Below, piece after piece: positions 12,301-24,753 of a stretch of 64,000 bases of DNA. The position numbers and the translations under genes were made by a program. Numbering within the stretch: position 1 is the stretch's first letter; the number at the start of each line of letters is the position of its first letter. The notes beneath the pieces were generated by a model. That model was not told the origin of the DNA. It made no database searches and saw only the letters and a list, made by a program, of their open reading frames with translations. This stretch comes from Irpex lacteus. Lineage: Eukaryota; Basidiomycota; Agaricomycetes; Polyporales; Irpicaceae. The stretch covers positions 372,001 to 436,000 of the forward strand of contig MQVO02000001.1 in NCBI GenBank assembly GCA_001986395.2, written 5' to 3'.

Positions 12301-12752
12301 ATGTCCAATCATTGGCATTCCCATGCTCGGAATCCTATAGTTTGAAGCTTGAGCCCGATGCAATTCCTGCAGCTACCAATCACGACAAGTCTGACCCGCG
12401 CTACGTGAATATCACTCCGCCGGTTGGGCCGCCCCCGAAAAGACCTCTTCGCCCCGAGGAGGCTAGACTTCAGGCTCATGCCCAGGCTTATCCCCCTCCT
12501 CCCTCCGTCCAGCCATCTCACCCCGGAGTTGCTCAGGCTCCCCTCCCTCCGTCAGGGCATCTCACCGCGAGACCACTCAGGCTCCGCCTCGCCAAGTCAG
12601 ACATTCTCGCACCCAGTCCTCCCAGGCACCTCCTACCCCTTCGCAACCACCACGCAAGCACTAACGCAGCCAATCCCAACCGCTTCCAGAGCAACCGAGT
12701 CTCCAATCTCTTCCTGCATTCTATTTTCACGACGTCATTCTACGCTCCTTAG
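9360..12752 (+). CDS. Ras guanine-nucleotide exchange factor (RasGEF / CDC25-homology) protein
   Basis: Six exons (9360-11558, 11610-11702, 11769-11889, 11946-12074, 12133-12262, 12341-12752) join to ~1027 residues. The N-terminus is basic and Pro-rich. An alpha-helical region (~residues 185-380) and a RasGEF N-terminal/REM-like region (~415-540, including LVRYLTDHF and ALLKLLTDRY) precede the catalytic domain (~600-900): SQMLTMWVLESIL, EVAWICLRMRNFM, then a loop ending YIPYEVPVHELIEDW. Such proteins catalyse GDP release from Ras-type GTPases. The C-terminal ~100 residues are Pro-rich, possibly an SH3-ligand tail. The last intron (12263-12340, 78 nt) is in frame without a stop, so a retained-intron isoform is possible. 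The upstream codon at 9327 is TTG; the first ATG is 9360. Agaricomycetes carry many diverged RasGEF genes; the target GTPase is unknown. Confidence 0.8.
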
Positions 12753-13413
12753 TCTCTCATCTCGTCTCTCACTGACCTGACGTATTGTTTGCTTTCGTGT
12801 TTTCATGCTTTCATCTTGCATACTTACGACCCTGCTGTTACCCGTAGTTTTATGAGTACATGGTAGAACTCACGCTCCTTCATCGCCCTGCTTTAATCGC
12901 TGCTCGTTGCTGTCGATCACACTCACACTCTCGTTTTTGCATGCTTTTTCTTCATCCCTCGCTGTAGCTCTGCGAACTCCACCCAACTGCTTGTGCTGTG
13001 CATCATGTATCGAATTGACTTCAATCCCTCACCAATGTACCTGTATTTCCATTCTGGTATCTATGAATTCGCCTATATACTATCTCACGTTTGACGGCAG
13101 TCGCTGAGCAGTCGTACGAAAGTATAGCAACTTGAAAGAGCCCATGATAACTAGTACTAGGTTACGTGGTCCACTTCAACTTGCAATACTAGTAGAGCCT
13201 TCGGTGGGAGCGAGCATTCCTCTTTAGCCGTCACTACTCGCACGCAAGTCACCTAGGCTTTGAGTTAGGGTCTTAATGGATCTCAACCCCAACGTCATAG
13301 TGCACTCTCATCCGACAATATCCTCATACAACAGTTGGTATACAAATCTAGTGTGTAGGGTATATCATGTAAATTACAATGGACGGGGAACAGCGTAAAC
13401 TATTGTTTTCGAT
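12753..13413. other. Intergenic between convergent RasGEF and P450 genes
   Basis: Both flanking genes end here. I see only AT-rich 3' flanks and no coding motif on either strand. Confidence 0.5.
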
Positions 13414-15587
13414 TTAACTCCTAGGAGAAGCCACGACAGTGAGAGGATGCTTGGAGATTGTGGCTCGCACGTGTGAGATCCCTTCTATGAACTGCCTGCC
13501 GTCAAACGCAGGTGTGAGTTGAATGTCGATGCCCTTAAGTATCCGGGCAGCGCAATAGCGAATCATTCGCTTAGCGAGATTCTTCCCGAGACAGCCGAAA
13601 GTTCCTATGTGCAAGTCACTTCAGAGAAGGCAGAATTGTGTGGCTTGCTGAATCTTACCCGCAGAAAACGTGAGGATGGCAGCCTTATTTGTACAAGACT
13701 CTCCAGCCAATCCGCCTGGTAGCCATCTCTCTGGCCTGAATATCTCTGGGTCGGGCGAGAAGTATTCCTCAGCGGTGTGCATGACATACGATGTGACGCT
13801 AATCACTGTACCCTCAGGTACGAACATGCCATCTACTATCGCGCCGCCTTCGGGAACCTGCCTGGGGACGGCGTGGAAAGGACTGCCTAGCCGGAAACTC
13901 TCCTCTAGAATGGCGGAGAGGTACGGTAGCTCTGACAAAGTCTTTTCGGTCATCGGCATGCTAGGCTCCGATTCACATCCGAAATTCGCGTCCAGCTCTT
14001 GTCGTACTCGTTCGTAGACGGTAGAGTCGGATAGCACGTAGTAGAGCAAGAGAACCAGGGTCGTGCTTACAGTATCGGCACCTTTTGGCAGTAGTGTTAA
14101 TGAAGGGAATCGAAAGTGATCGCTTTAAACACTGACCAGCTTGAAGGGCCAAAAGGGTGTCTACAACCAGGTCCTCCGTGTTAAGACTTTCACCCGTTAG
14201 CCCTCTCTCCCCAAGCTATTATGATACACAATCAACGGTACGTTGCAACAAATATAGAGACAACACACCAAGTAGGATGCGAGATCATTATGATCGCTGC
14301 AGGTGTGGTTTGCTCGATTCAAAATAAACTGACGAGCGTACGCTTCGGGAACATTCATAGGATTAGTGCAACCGATTCCAGGGACTAGCGACAGTAGGTC
14401 GAGTAGCCAAGGAACCTCGGAGAAACTAGGAATATTTGCTGTTGTGAATAAGATGACGATACAGCTCTAGAGACAGACGTACATCTCGAAGTACTTCGAA
14501 GCCTCCTGTGACTTGCTCAGAAACCCGATAGTATCTCCCTTTTCCATCATCTCCTGTGAGTACAATCAGCACTATTGATACATAGATAGCAATTTACCAC
14601 GAACCAGCTCTCGCGGACAGGCGGACGTTATGTCAGACTACTATAGCTTTTAGCGTGGTGTTGGCGAAGTCTGATGTAAGAGTAGATCATAACCTACAAG
14701 TACGTCGAATGCCCAGTGCGATATACATGTTGAAAGATTGACTACACCATTCGTGTCAGCTCGTCGTGGAATGAGTTTTAGCAACTGGTTTGTTCGTCGC
14801 TCTATCCCGGCCTGATACCTATCCATTCTTACGGCGCACTGAGGTCAGCCAACTTGAAGTACAAATAAACAGTTCGCTTACGCTTGGTTCGAAAACGCAG
14901 CAGCCCACGTCCGTCGTCTGGGGCCATGTTCTTCTTTCGTGCGCATGGTGAACATTCCTATGCCTTTGAGTCCTCCTCTCAGATCGGAGTAGGCTTTACT
15001 TTTCGGAAAGGCAGTCGAAGCCGCGTAGATGGCGGCAACAGCAGAAGTGGAACTTGCTGACAGAGTATTAGGGCCTTGGCACCCGTGAATATCATCACTC
15101 AAGGTTTTATGATTTAGCTTCTATGGACGTACCTGTGCGCACTATGCTACCGTATTTGTAGTGAAGGTCCTTGACATAGACGTGTCGACGTCCAGAATTG
15201 ACAACACTTGCTAGTCTGAACCCGGTCAGCTTGCACATTAGAGGGCCAGGTAAACTTGCTAGTGGATGCCAGGGCGATATTCGCCATGTCCCTTCAAGTA
15301 GAGCCGCGATACTAATGCAGCACACGGGACCTTGTAGCACAGTTTGTGCGCCACAACCTGGAATGGCCAAATATGCAAGCGCTCCCGCTGCTGTGAGTAT
15401 CACAATGCAGATGACGTCCGCCTTCACTCTACTGTGATGAATAAAGGCAACGAACGCCTAAAGGGTGAGAGTCCGTTATTCAATGCTCAAGAGTAGTGTG
15501 AGCTAAGCTTACCAGGGCGATAGCTACAAGAACAGGCGTGCTGGTCGGAGAGCAACTCGGTCCACTTTCCGAGCTTGCGAGACTCAT
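13414..15587 (-). CDS. Cytochrome P450 monooxygenase (P450-1)
   Basis: The start is ATG at 15587: a short first exon (15513-15587) splices to an exon from 15457 that encodes a hydrophobic anchor and the Pro-rich hinge WHPLASLPGP. Later exons give the WA.AFS substrate-recognition region (RRRTWAAAFSNQ), the I-helix LQAGADTVSTT assembled across an intron, the K-helix EESFR, a PEIFRPERW motif, and the heme loop FSAGTFGCLGKNLA assembled across the last intron (donor at 13658; last exon 13414-13604). It should be an ER-anchored heme-thiolate oxygenase; the substrate is unknown. The usual Arg of FxxGxRxC is Phe here, and the segment after the C-helix (SDITSACPRELV) is diverged from the common GDM-FGGG pattern. 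The frame is open throughout. A decayed copy lies at 8020-8490. Confidence 0.85.
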
Positions 15588-16229
15588 TCTACTAGTACGA
15601 TGATGGTGAGAGGCAGAGAGTTCAGTTTCGAATTCATCGTATATCCATTTTCACGAGGTTAGGAAACCTGATGAAAATGTAATCGCGACCTTAGTACGGC
15701 TCGCGACATGGCAGTAACATCTTCCATTCCGTCCACCAGCTGTAAAACATCGTGGCAGATCCCTTTTATCAACCAGGGGTGCTAGTTAGTGCTATCATAT
15801 GCATGGCTGGTCGTGGTTCCAGGAAGAGTTTAGCCTACCGCTAAAAGCCGCCCATCACCTGGCACTTTTTTGCGGGTCAGAAAGCTGAGATCTTCCAAAT
15901 AGCGCCACGCAGCGTTGATACAGAATGTGGCAGAGCGGAAGGGGACGAAAGCTCTTTGGCCTTCTGCGCAATCCATGTTTCTCAAGCATGAAGATAAAAA
16001 ATGGATGCACTGCAAGCGTTCCATCCAGATAAATAAAGAGGCAACCTGCTCATGATACAAAGAGTTGTCTATGTCTATTTAATACACCCACCTGGAAAGA
16101 TCGAAGAATACAGATGTAGATATACAAGGATTGAATATAAATAATATAAATACGCAATGCTCAGATCAGCTCCAGGCGAAGAGGCAGTTCGTCTGCCGGG
16201 GCTGTGAAAGACGGAATCAGAGAGTCAAC
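15588..16229. other. Spacer between two P450 genes
   Basis: This is the promoter of P450-1 and the 3' flank of P450-2. A minus-strand frame at 15830-16060 has no motif that I recognise. Confidence 0.5.
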
Positions 16230-18325
16230 TCATCCCGGGCATGGGTCGGACGTACTCATAGTGACGCCGACGGTAGGTCGGGCTATTTGGCCAGGAAAAG
16301 CAGGAGAAAAGGCGAACCTTCTGATCAAGGACCTGCAGATCATAGTACATATCAGTTTGACCGATCGGTTGATAAACGTGTATCAGCCGGAGGCGCGACG
16401 AAACACTTACACTAGGATAATCCTTAGTTCGTTCATGGCAATATCGCGGCCCATGCACGCATGAGAGCCAAATAAGAAACTCTGAAACGCAGTTGAGTTT
16501 TCGACGCCCATGGGTTTTGTCACGTCGAAGATCGAGGAGTGTTGATCCTCAGAGAGCCTTACTAGCCACCGCTCAGGACGGAACTCGGAAGCATCGCGGC
16601 CCCAATAGGTCTCTAGCGTGTTCATTGTGCGTATGCCAATATAAATCATGGTGCCTGAGTAAGAACACATTGAGAGTTAGCAAAACTAAACGGCGAAGCC
16701 AAGAGATAAGAGGTATAGATTCAACACACCTTTCGGTACGAAGACTCCGTCAACCCATGTGTCCACCAGTGCCTCGCGGAATGAAGTGGGTATCGGAGGA
16801 AATAGACGCAAGGATTCGTGGATCACAGCCGCCAAATACGGTAGTCGGTGCAGCGCTGAATCACTGAGATCCTCAGGGAGACCGTGTGCACATATTTCGT
16901 CGCGCAGGTGTGCTTGGACGTCAGAATGAGAGGCTAGTAGCCAAAGCGTCTGAGGTCAAACGGATGAGTGACTCCAACGATATCGTCCACAGCGCGAAGA
17001 TGACGCACCCAGGAAACTGCTCCAGCGATCGTCTCGTGACCTGCACCAACAAAAGCCAGTACTTGATCCACCATCGCGTCCGTTACTTCGAGAGAACTCA
17101 GTGAACCCTTGACATCGCTGCCGGACTTGTCTCCCAGGCCTTTCACAAGGCTGAGGAAGTCCTTAGGAGATGCTTGGAACGCATCGATCGGGACGTCAAT
17201 ATACTGTTGCAAGCGTGTCTCCACAATTCGACCGGCAGCGGAACGTATTGTACGCATGGAGTTCACAGTAACGTATACCGGTTCTATGTATAAATCAGCA
17301 ACGAGCCTCTCCGAGAGTCAGGTACCTACCTAGAGCGGGAAGCCATTTGCAAACGAAGTTTTCAGTACATTTCACTATCCGATAGCAAAGGTCGCTCTTC
17401 AGATATATGTCGATCCCGGGAATCTTGAGAAGGGCGATGAACTTGGTGATATTTACGCCGGATTGGTAAGAAAGGACTTTGTGATATGCAGAAGAGATAT
17501 CGTCCCAATCCTTGCCCAAGTCCGCTGGCTCAACTCCTATAATGGTTGAGGCGACGATATCGAGTGCCAATCTCGATACTGAGCCCCACTAGTACTTAGA
17601 ACTCACGCATATCCGAGAATCAAGAAGCCGACATACCAAGAGGGTACATATGAATTGCTCCACTCTCCTGCTGTTCGAGTTTAGCCTCGAGTGAATCGCA
17701 AAGAGCGTTGGCATGGCGAGAAACCGCAACTCGTCCGGTGGAGGTGTTTCGCTTGGAGAACATGGGAGAGAACCAGTTACGGAGTGACTTGTGCTCTTGA
17801 CCGGACGCAGCCAAAATTCCGTGTGTTCCGGTCGTTATCCCAAGAATTTGCGCGACCCATCGGGGCTGGGGCGATGGAGAGGCGTCATTACAAAAGACGT
17901 AATATGAGATTTTGAGCTGACCTTGTCAAAATGGTGATCTTTGTCGGTTAGAACCGTTCGCAAGGCGGGGATGCTGGTGAAAATGAGTCTTTCGAAGCCA
18001 AAAGGGCCGACGGCTCTAACGACGGAGCCGTATACGTGGGCCCATTCGCGTTGAATGAAGCCAGCTTGGGATTGAAGTATCGCGGGATAGTGACCCCACA
18101 GGAAATGGCCATTCCGGAAGGAAGGTCCAGGGACGGTTCTCAGAGAGGAGAAGAACCAAGGTCGAGCAATGAGAAAAATAAGCCAAGTCAAAAAGAGTGT
18201 GGAGATATAAAGAAGAGAAGTAGGTGAAAGAGAGAATGCTTAATGAATCAAGTTAGTAGAAGTTTGGTGAACACGATGAGAAGCTAGAAACACTCACGAA
18301 GAAGCGAGACCTGAGAGGCGACCAT
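16230..18325 (-). CDS. Cytochrome P450 monooxygenase (P450-2)
   Basis: The start is ATG 18325; exon 1 (18298-18325) splices to an exon whose 5' edge is 18238, giving a hydrophobic N-terminal anchor (LLYISTLFLTWLIFLIA) followed by the hinge VPGPSF. Next come a GQEHKSLRNWFSPMFS segment (C-helix region), an I-helix AFVGAGHETIAGAVS, the K-helix ESLR in HESLRLFPPIP, a FRPERW motif, and the heme loop FLFGSHACMGRDIA. The last exon joins after IILV to SLIRRFAFSP and ends at TGA 16230-16232. It is organised like P450-1 and runs the same way, but is clearly another subfamily: it has AGHET rather than AGADT, and a different N-terminus. Inferred: ER-bound monooxygenase, unknown substrate. Confidence 0.88.
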
Positions 18326-19645
18326 AGCGGCAAGGGCCAAACTTCGGGCTTGGCTGAAGAGCTACACAGCTGCATGTATATCTACCTATCACACCCCTGG
18401 AGTATCTGCCCTCTCCTTGAGAGCGTCATATCAGAAACATGGCGACTCCGAAATTGGTGACTCGGGTGCGACCGCGTAATCTCTGCCTCGAGCTCGCCGA
18501 TACATCAATTCATCAGTGTGTATACTGTACTCGCGATCGTCCATGAGTGCGCGGAACAAAAATACGCAGATGAGTGCTCGATAGCAACACTGAGATGCAA
18601 TCTCACTGGTGTTAGGAGTACCGTTGCGGACCTAGGCAGTCATTTCCGTGCCATATATGCCCCATCATTCTGGTACCGGACAAATCATATCTTGTCTGGA
18701 TAGGGAACGTGGTCGCGACCTTGCAGGTCCCGCCACTACACAGTGATGTCTGTACAGGACCGCGTGGCAACACACATGATTGTGCTAGCGGTTCAAAATC
18801 ACGGCGATCTAGCTGATGTCGTCATCTTGAGAGTAGTCTACACTTTTACAGTTAGTTAAATCAAACTAGACAGCAAGTGGAGCAATCAAAGATGTACGCA
18901 TAGTACGCCTTCATGCTATTCCGAGATACAGTCGTAGTTCGTGAGGTACTTTGATGAGCTCAAGTTGTACTGTCATGGTGGTAGTGGTGACGAGTTGGCG
19001 ACGCGCGGTTATCGCGACTGTGCGGGAAATTATTGATAGGACTTCCCAATCGGGAAGACAGGGTGGGTCGGAGTTCGAAACCTCACAGAAACCTGGGCTT
19101 GGCAAGCGAAGTTCACCTTCCACCACCGCCAGCTTCACCTTAGCCATCTTGCGTGAATGTGGGCTTGCGTGAATGTAGGCGATGCAGTTTATCTTACTTG
19201 AATATCAACAACTAACCAGAATTGAATGTTAGCATGGAACTTTTAGTCTGTCGCAAGGCGATGAATTGCAGGATATTGACAGATCAAAACCATGTGGTCG
19301 ATTGCGAATCTACTTACCAGCACACTGACCACCCACCTTCCGCTATTGGAGTAGTATCGTTAGTGGCGGGAAAAGTGATCCTACCCAACCGCCGGATACT
19401 GTACTCAGCCCGATTGCTCATCTAATCATGTGGCGATTACCCATCAAACATGATATGCATGGATACGTCCACCGATGGAGTTTCGCTGATGCACATTGGT
19501 AGTTTACAATCAAGCCCTTTAACCCCTCATTGAACGGGACCTGGATATTCAGCGACACATGGGATTATCATAAAGTTAGGAGCCAAGAGGCTTCGAGTGT
19601 GTCACGTCGCCCCGGAAGGACAAGACTATCGACTTCGTGCCCACG
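18326..19645. other. Intergenic, divergent promoters of P450-2 and DUF6533 gene
   Basis: About 1.3 kb without a supported gene. It contains a small tandem repeat, CTTGCGTGAATGT at 19148-19160 and again at 19164-19176 (period 16). The minus-strand frame 18911-19147 shows no motif. Confidence 0.5.
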
Positions 19646-21399
19646 ATGAACTCGACTTTCCCTTCCTCCGGTTCTTCTTCGTCACCACTGGCTTCTGGAT
19701 CTTCTGGATTACCCATCTCACCTTTCTCCTTTGACCCGGCGGCGATTGCTGCTTTGATTGCGGCCCTGATTCAAGCTGAGCAGGATATCCTCGTATTGAA
19801 GGTGGGGTGGACTCTGATTTTAGTTGCTTTCTCTTCATCTAATCCATGCCCAGTATACTACAGGTATGATTTTGCTTTGAGCTCCTGGATCACACGGGCT
19901 GAGATGTCGCTTTGTAGTCGCGAGCTTTGCACTACTCGTTTACGACATTCTCTTAACTTTACCTCAGTAAGTTTGTTGTGCTGTTCGAGTCTAAAACTCA
20001 GTTGATTGACCTTACTAGGGAGGTATGTCCATCACGCCGTCAATTTTCACACTTGCTCACATAGTAGTGAATGCTTAGTATGAACTGATATGGGTAAGCC
20101 ACTCCTCCGCATGACTCCGCATGAGCTTACACACGTATAGAGAAGTAAACTCTCTCGAGGATCCGTACTGTACTTTATCGTACGTTACGGGAACTTCGTA
20201 TCCTTGTTACTCAATCTTCCATGTAAGCATGCCTCGCCTTGACATCATGCTCAATCTCATTGATCCCATCCGCAGACTACCTTTGGGAGAATCCCTCGTT
20301 TTCGGTCAGTAAATTGTCGCCTTCAAATGCAGCACTTGCTCATCGACATCAAACAGTACTGCAAGGTTTGGTATTACTTCGAAGCTTGGACGGGCGTTGC
20401 ATGTGTGATACCTATCACGAGTGAGTCGCTTATAGTTGAAAAGAGGGTTTATTAACTTCTCGAGATAGTTATCCTTACGTTCCGGACATACGCAGTGTGT
20501 GACCGCGCAGCATCAGTCAAATACTTGCTCTGGGCTCTCATTTTGGTATGCTATCTTGTTAGCTATCTGTCAACCGGTACTCATGATGTGTAGATATCGA
20601 ATGTGGGCCTCATCGCATGCGTCATTGTCACGACTGTGCAGATCGAATGTAAGCCCAGCTCTCCTCGCCGTAGTCACTGGGCTTGTATTGATTTGTTTAA
20701 CAACAGTCGCGGAATCGGCCAAGATAGTCCCAGGTTACACCTGCGTCATGACTGCCACGGGTTTCTCCCGCGCGGCTGGGATTGTACAATATGCTTCCTC
20801 AACGTTGTTCGATTTCGGTATATTCTTTATCACGGCAGGCAGGTTATACCGTCTCTGTACGTGGAGTGTTCGTTTTAGCAAACATACTAGATCGTTACTG
20901 ACGTTCACTAGATGTCTTCGGACGTACGAAACTTGCCAAGATTATCCTAGAGGACTGTGTCTGGTATTTCATGACACTCGCATGGTTGGTTGGCTCAGTC
21001 AGATTGCAGTAATCTCAGGCTTATTCCTTTATTAGGCTCAGTCTCGCAGGATTGCTGCTTTTTGCCTGCCTCCCACCTGCTCGTGCTACGCTGTCTGCTG
21101 TAATTGCTAACTTGGCGCGCAGTATCTCGGTCATTATCACCTCACGGATCGTCTTGCGCTTACGGGAGTTCGTTGCAAACCCGGAAGCCACAGTCACAGT
21201 TGGAACTATGACTTGTCCTCCTGTCATCTCTTCTCGCTTTAGCGAATCAAGTAGTGATGGGTCCACAACGGTGTACACCAAAGGTAGTACCAGCAAGGAG
21301 TGGAATCCGCGAGGACGAGGGCAGGCTCCAATCCTCGCAAAGGCAGTAACGGAGGACGTGGAGATGCCTGCTTATTCTCCCTACCAGAGGGCATTCTAG
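19646..21399 (+). CDS. DUF6533 family seven-helix membrane protein (DUF6533-1)
   Basis: After a Ser/Pro-rich N-terminus the exons read VASFALLVYDILLTLPQ, then EYELIW, then RSKLSRGSVLYF and IVRYGNFVSLLL: the conserved start of the basidiomycete DUF6533 domain. Following exons give YCKVWYYFEAW, ILTFRTYAV, a Cys-containing loop (PGYTCVMTAT) and a final helix with the family's SRIVLRLRE motif. About 7 hydrophobic helices suggest a receptor-like membrane protein; no ligand or function is established. Correct reading needs a 4-nt exon at 20019-20022 between introns 19967-20018 and 20023-20078. The upstream in-frame GTG is not a likely start; ATG 19646 is used. It lies between P450 genes. Confidence 0.82.
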
Positions 21400-22291
21400 C
21401 CGCATGCTGGCGTTGTGTCGCTGTATATCACGATGTCTTCCGATCTCAAGTTTCCGCTTGGTACGGAGGGCACTATTTATTTGTATGTAGAATTTATGAG
21501 GTGCATATGTATTCTTGTACTGTGAGGCAGCAGGTCGATCATATAATAGGCGTAGCCAAGTCACCAATTCTCATTGGATATGGTCCAGATATGATCCTGC
21601 ACATGAGCGCTTAGCCTTAGCAGTAGCCAACGACCATGCATGTATGGCGGGCCCGGGACTACCAGTACGTATCGGATGCATCCACGAGATGTTCCAGTCA
21701 TATCACGGCCATCTGTCTCCAGGATATGTCCCATACAGAACAGAATGATATTGGAGAAGTCGTGCATGGACAAAACTATCGATTCCTCTGTGTTCAAAAC
21801 CTGCCTGCAGTCTGAGCTCGACTGCCAACTGGCACTTTTGCCGCACCTGCACGCGGATCTTCCAGAATCCAGGCCCAATGATATAGTAGTAGCCATTTAC
21901 ATATACGGCTGAACTTGTTGATCAAGCTCATTTCATATCTTGATGAAGGCCCACGAAAGGATCAGAAACACTGCCGGCGAATATGTTGATGACAGTTAGC
22001 TACCATGATCTGTGTTCGGGAGAGAAACCGAGACTAAACCTTCAATAGACGTTCGTATGCGAGTGGCTCCTTGGAATCGGTGCGGTACTGTATGGTCGTT
22101 TTCAACTCCAGTGAGTCAAATCGGCAGTTATCTTGGTTTGCACAGTTGAACGTGCGCGCATCATCGTGTGCTGATGTCCGCCCATCCAATGCAAACAGCT
22201 CATTACTCATATCGGCAGGCAATAATCCAGGAAGGCTATCATCTCAACGCATTGTTCACGTTCGACTACCACGAGCCCGCCCAGTACCACT
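21400..22291. other. Intergenic, no supported gene
   Basis: This is the 3' flank of the DUF6533 gene and the promoter of P450-3. Frames at 21561-21896 (-) and 21515-21912 (+) overlap each other and have no family motif. Confidence 0.5.
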
Positions 22292-24413
22292 ATGTCAATG
22301 CTCGCGTATGTTGCAGTGACAGTAGTGCTAGTGGTGTGTCTCAGGCGAGCCACGGCAAAGCGTCTTCCATTAGTAAGTCAACCATACCTTCACATACTAG
22401 ATATGGTTTACATGAGTCCTATAGGACCATATTCCAACGGTCGGGCCATCTAACGCACTTCTATCGTGTGTAACGGCGCTCAGATACCTCGCAAAGGCCA
22501 ACGTCGTAATTCAGGAGGGCTACAGCGAGGTCAGCATGTTGAATAATCCGTAGTATACATTGTTTACTTACGCGCCAGATGGTACGGTCAGTATAAAGGA
22601 AAGATATTCAAAGTCCCTCAAGTGAGCGACTGGCTACTCATCGTTAGTGGTGATGAGTTGGTCGAAGAGCTTCGGAACGCGCCGGAAAATGTTCTTTCTA
22701 TGGAGGCGGCGATGGCAGATGTACGTCTTCTAAGGATGAGCATTTCCCACAATATTACTGTGATGACACTGCCAACAGATTCTACAGAGCGATTATACCC
22801 TCGGCCCAGCTCTGAAAGAGGATACCTATCATATCGGCGTCATTCGCTCGTCAATGAACCGGAACCTCGCTGCTCTGTTACCTGAGGTCGTCGACGAACT
22901 CGATGTGGCGTTTCAAGATGTCTTCGACCACAAGATCAGGTCCGAGGGTATGTCCATTGTTCTCTATTGCTACGTCACACTGCATGGGTCTAACGCCACA
23001 ATGACAGACTGGACACCCCTGAAGGTTGTTGATCTAGCTTTGCGCGTGGTTGTGCGCTCAAGTAATCGAGCATTTGTTGGATTACCTACTTGTAAGGTTC
23101 TCTGTCTACTCACTTGGTTTACATTGATACCATGCGCGACAGGCCGAATCGATAAGTTTTGTGCGGTGAATACGCAGTTCGCTGTGAACGTGATGATAGG
23201 GTCCTTCTTCATCAATGTCTTCCCCGAGTTCCTGAAGCCGTATGCGCCATATGTCATCATAATTCTACTGATACTTACATGCATTACTGTTAGAACGGTG
23301 GGGACTATCTTCACTACGATCTCTGGTCATCAGCGTAAGATCCTCAAATACTTAGGACCTATCATAGAAGAACGCAAAGCGAAGATCGCTGAATATGGCC
23401 CGGAATATCCAGACAAACCAGTGCGTACGCCTACGAATTTCACAGCTCTCAGTCGATCCATTTGGAAGCCCTTCCCCAAACCCTAGAATGATTTCCTCTC
23501 CTGGATGATGGATGCCGCTCCTCGCAATCACCATTTTTCCACTGAGAATTTAGCTCTGAGGATGCTAATCATGAACTTCGTGGCTTTGCACACGACATCT
23601 ATGGTACGTCTTTAGCATCCCACCGCTGCAGCCGCCGCTGACGCATCACAAAATAAATTCCTAGTCATTCGTGCATGCACTGTATAATCTTGCAGCCATG
23701 CCTGAATACTCGAGGCCTCTTCGAGAAGAGGTTGAGGAGCATCTTGGTTGCGACGTTTCGAATTGGACCAAAGATGCATTTGCTAAATGCTGGAAACTCG
23801 ATAGCTTCCTCAAGGAGAGTCAGCGTCTCAATGGTCTCGGTGCACGTTAGTTATCTTGGATGCGGTGACAATCCGGAGAAAGAGAAAACTGACTGTACCA
23901 TTGATAGTGTCCCTTCCAAGAAAAGCTATGCGGACGTACACATTCCGCGACGGAACCGTGATTCCAGAAGGTGCCACGTTATCTGCTACTCAGACAGCCG
24001 TTCACCATGACTCTGCGTATTATCCGGATGCTGAGAAGTTTGATGGTCTTCGGTTCTATCGTCAACGTGTAAATGCCTCTCGAGAACAAGAGGACGAAGA
24101 AGTCGCCGAGGATAGCAAGGAAGAAGACTGGCGCTATCGACTCACGGGTACTGGACTAAGATACCTCGCATTCGGCGGAGGTCGTCATGTTTGGTAAGCC
24201 GGTCCGTGATGACAATCCGCAAGTGTTTGACTGAAATTATCCAGTCCTGGCAGATTTTTGGCAGCGCTGGAGCTGAAAACTATGCTGGCTCTTGTACTCC
24301 TGAGATACGACGTGAAAATGGCCCAGGAAGGCGTTCGACCGAAGGACGATTGGTACGGCCCCGCGAGCATGCCCTCGAATTCGGCCGAGGTTCTATTCAA
24401 GCGTAGGATTTAG
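22292..24413 (+). CDS. Cytochrome P450 monooxygenase (P450-3), ent-kaurene-oxidase-like architecture
   Basis: ATG 22292 opens a signal anchor (MLAYVAVTVVLVVCLRR). The second intron uses the acceptor just before TATAAAGG, which restores EGYSEYKGKIFKVPQ. Then come VSGDELVEELRNAPE, QSDYTLGPALKEDTYHI, RSSNRAFVGLP, the I-helix region MNFVALHTTS, K-helix KESQR, and the heme loop FGGGRHVCPGRFLA joined across the last intron. The order and spacing (HTTS I-helix, HVCPGR heme loop) match fungal P450s annotated as ent-kaurene-oxidase-like, although the reaction here is unknown. It ends ..FKRRI at TAG 24411-24413. It is only distantly related to the other P450s in the window. Confidence 0.88.
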
Positions 24414-24753
24414 CATCACTTACGGATGTATCATTTGGGCTGCCAATGCGCGCATGGGGGGCAAACACTGGAGTACATCCGTGAAGGACTTGGCATATCC
24501 ATACTCCGACCCCAAGTGGGTTGTGCTGGCCGCCGTCGCTGGTGTCTCGTAGCAAATGAGTGACACATGAATGGCTTCTCAGGCGGGAAACGAAGCCAAG
24601 TCCATGTACTTCCACTTAGTGGAGTATAATCCGATAATGGATTCAGTATTGCTATTACAAGGGATACGATGACTGTGACAGGATAGGATACGTAATAGCA
24701 CGAAGACAAAAACAAAACATGTAAGACGGCGTGAGTCAAAGTCATAAATCATT

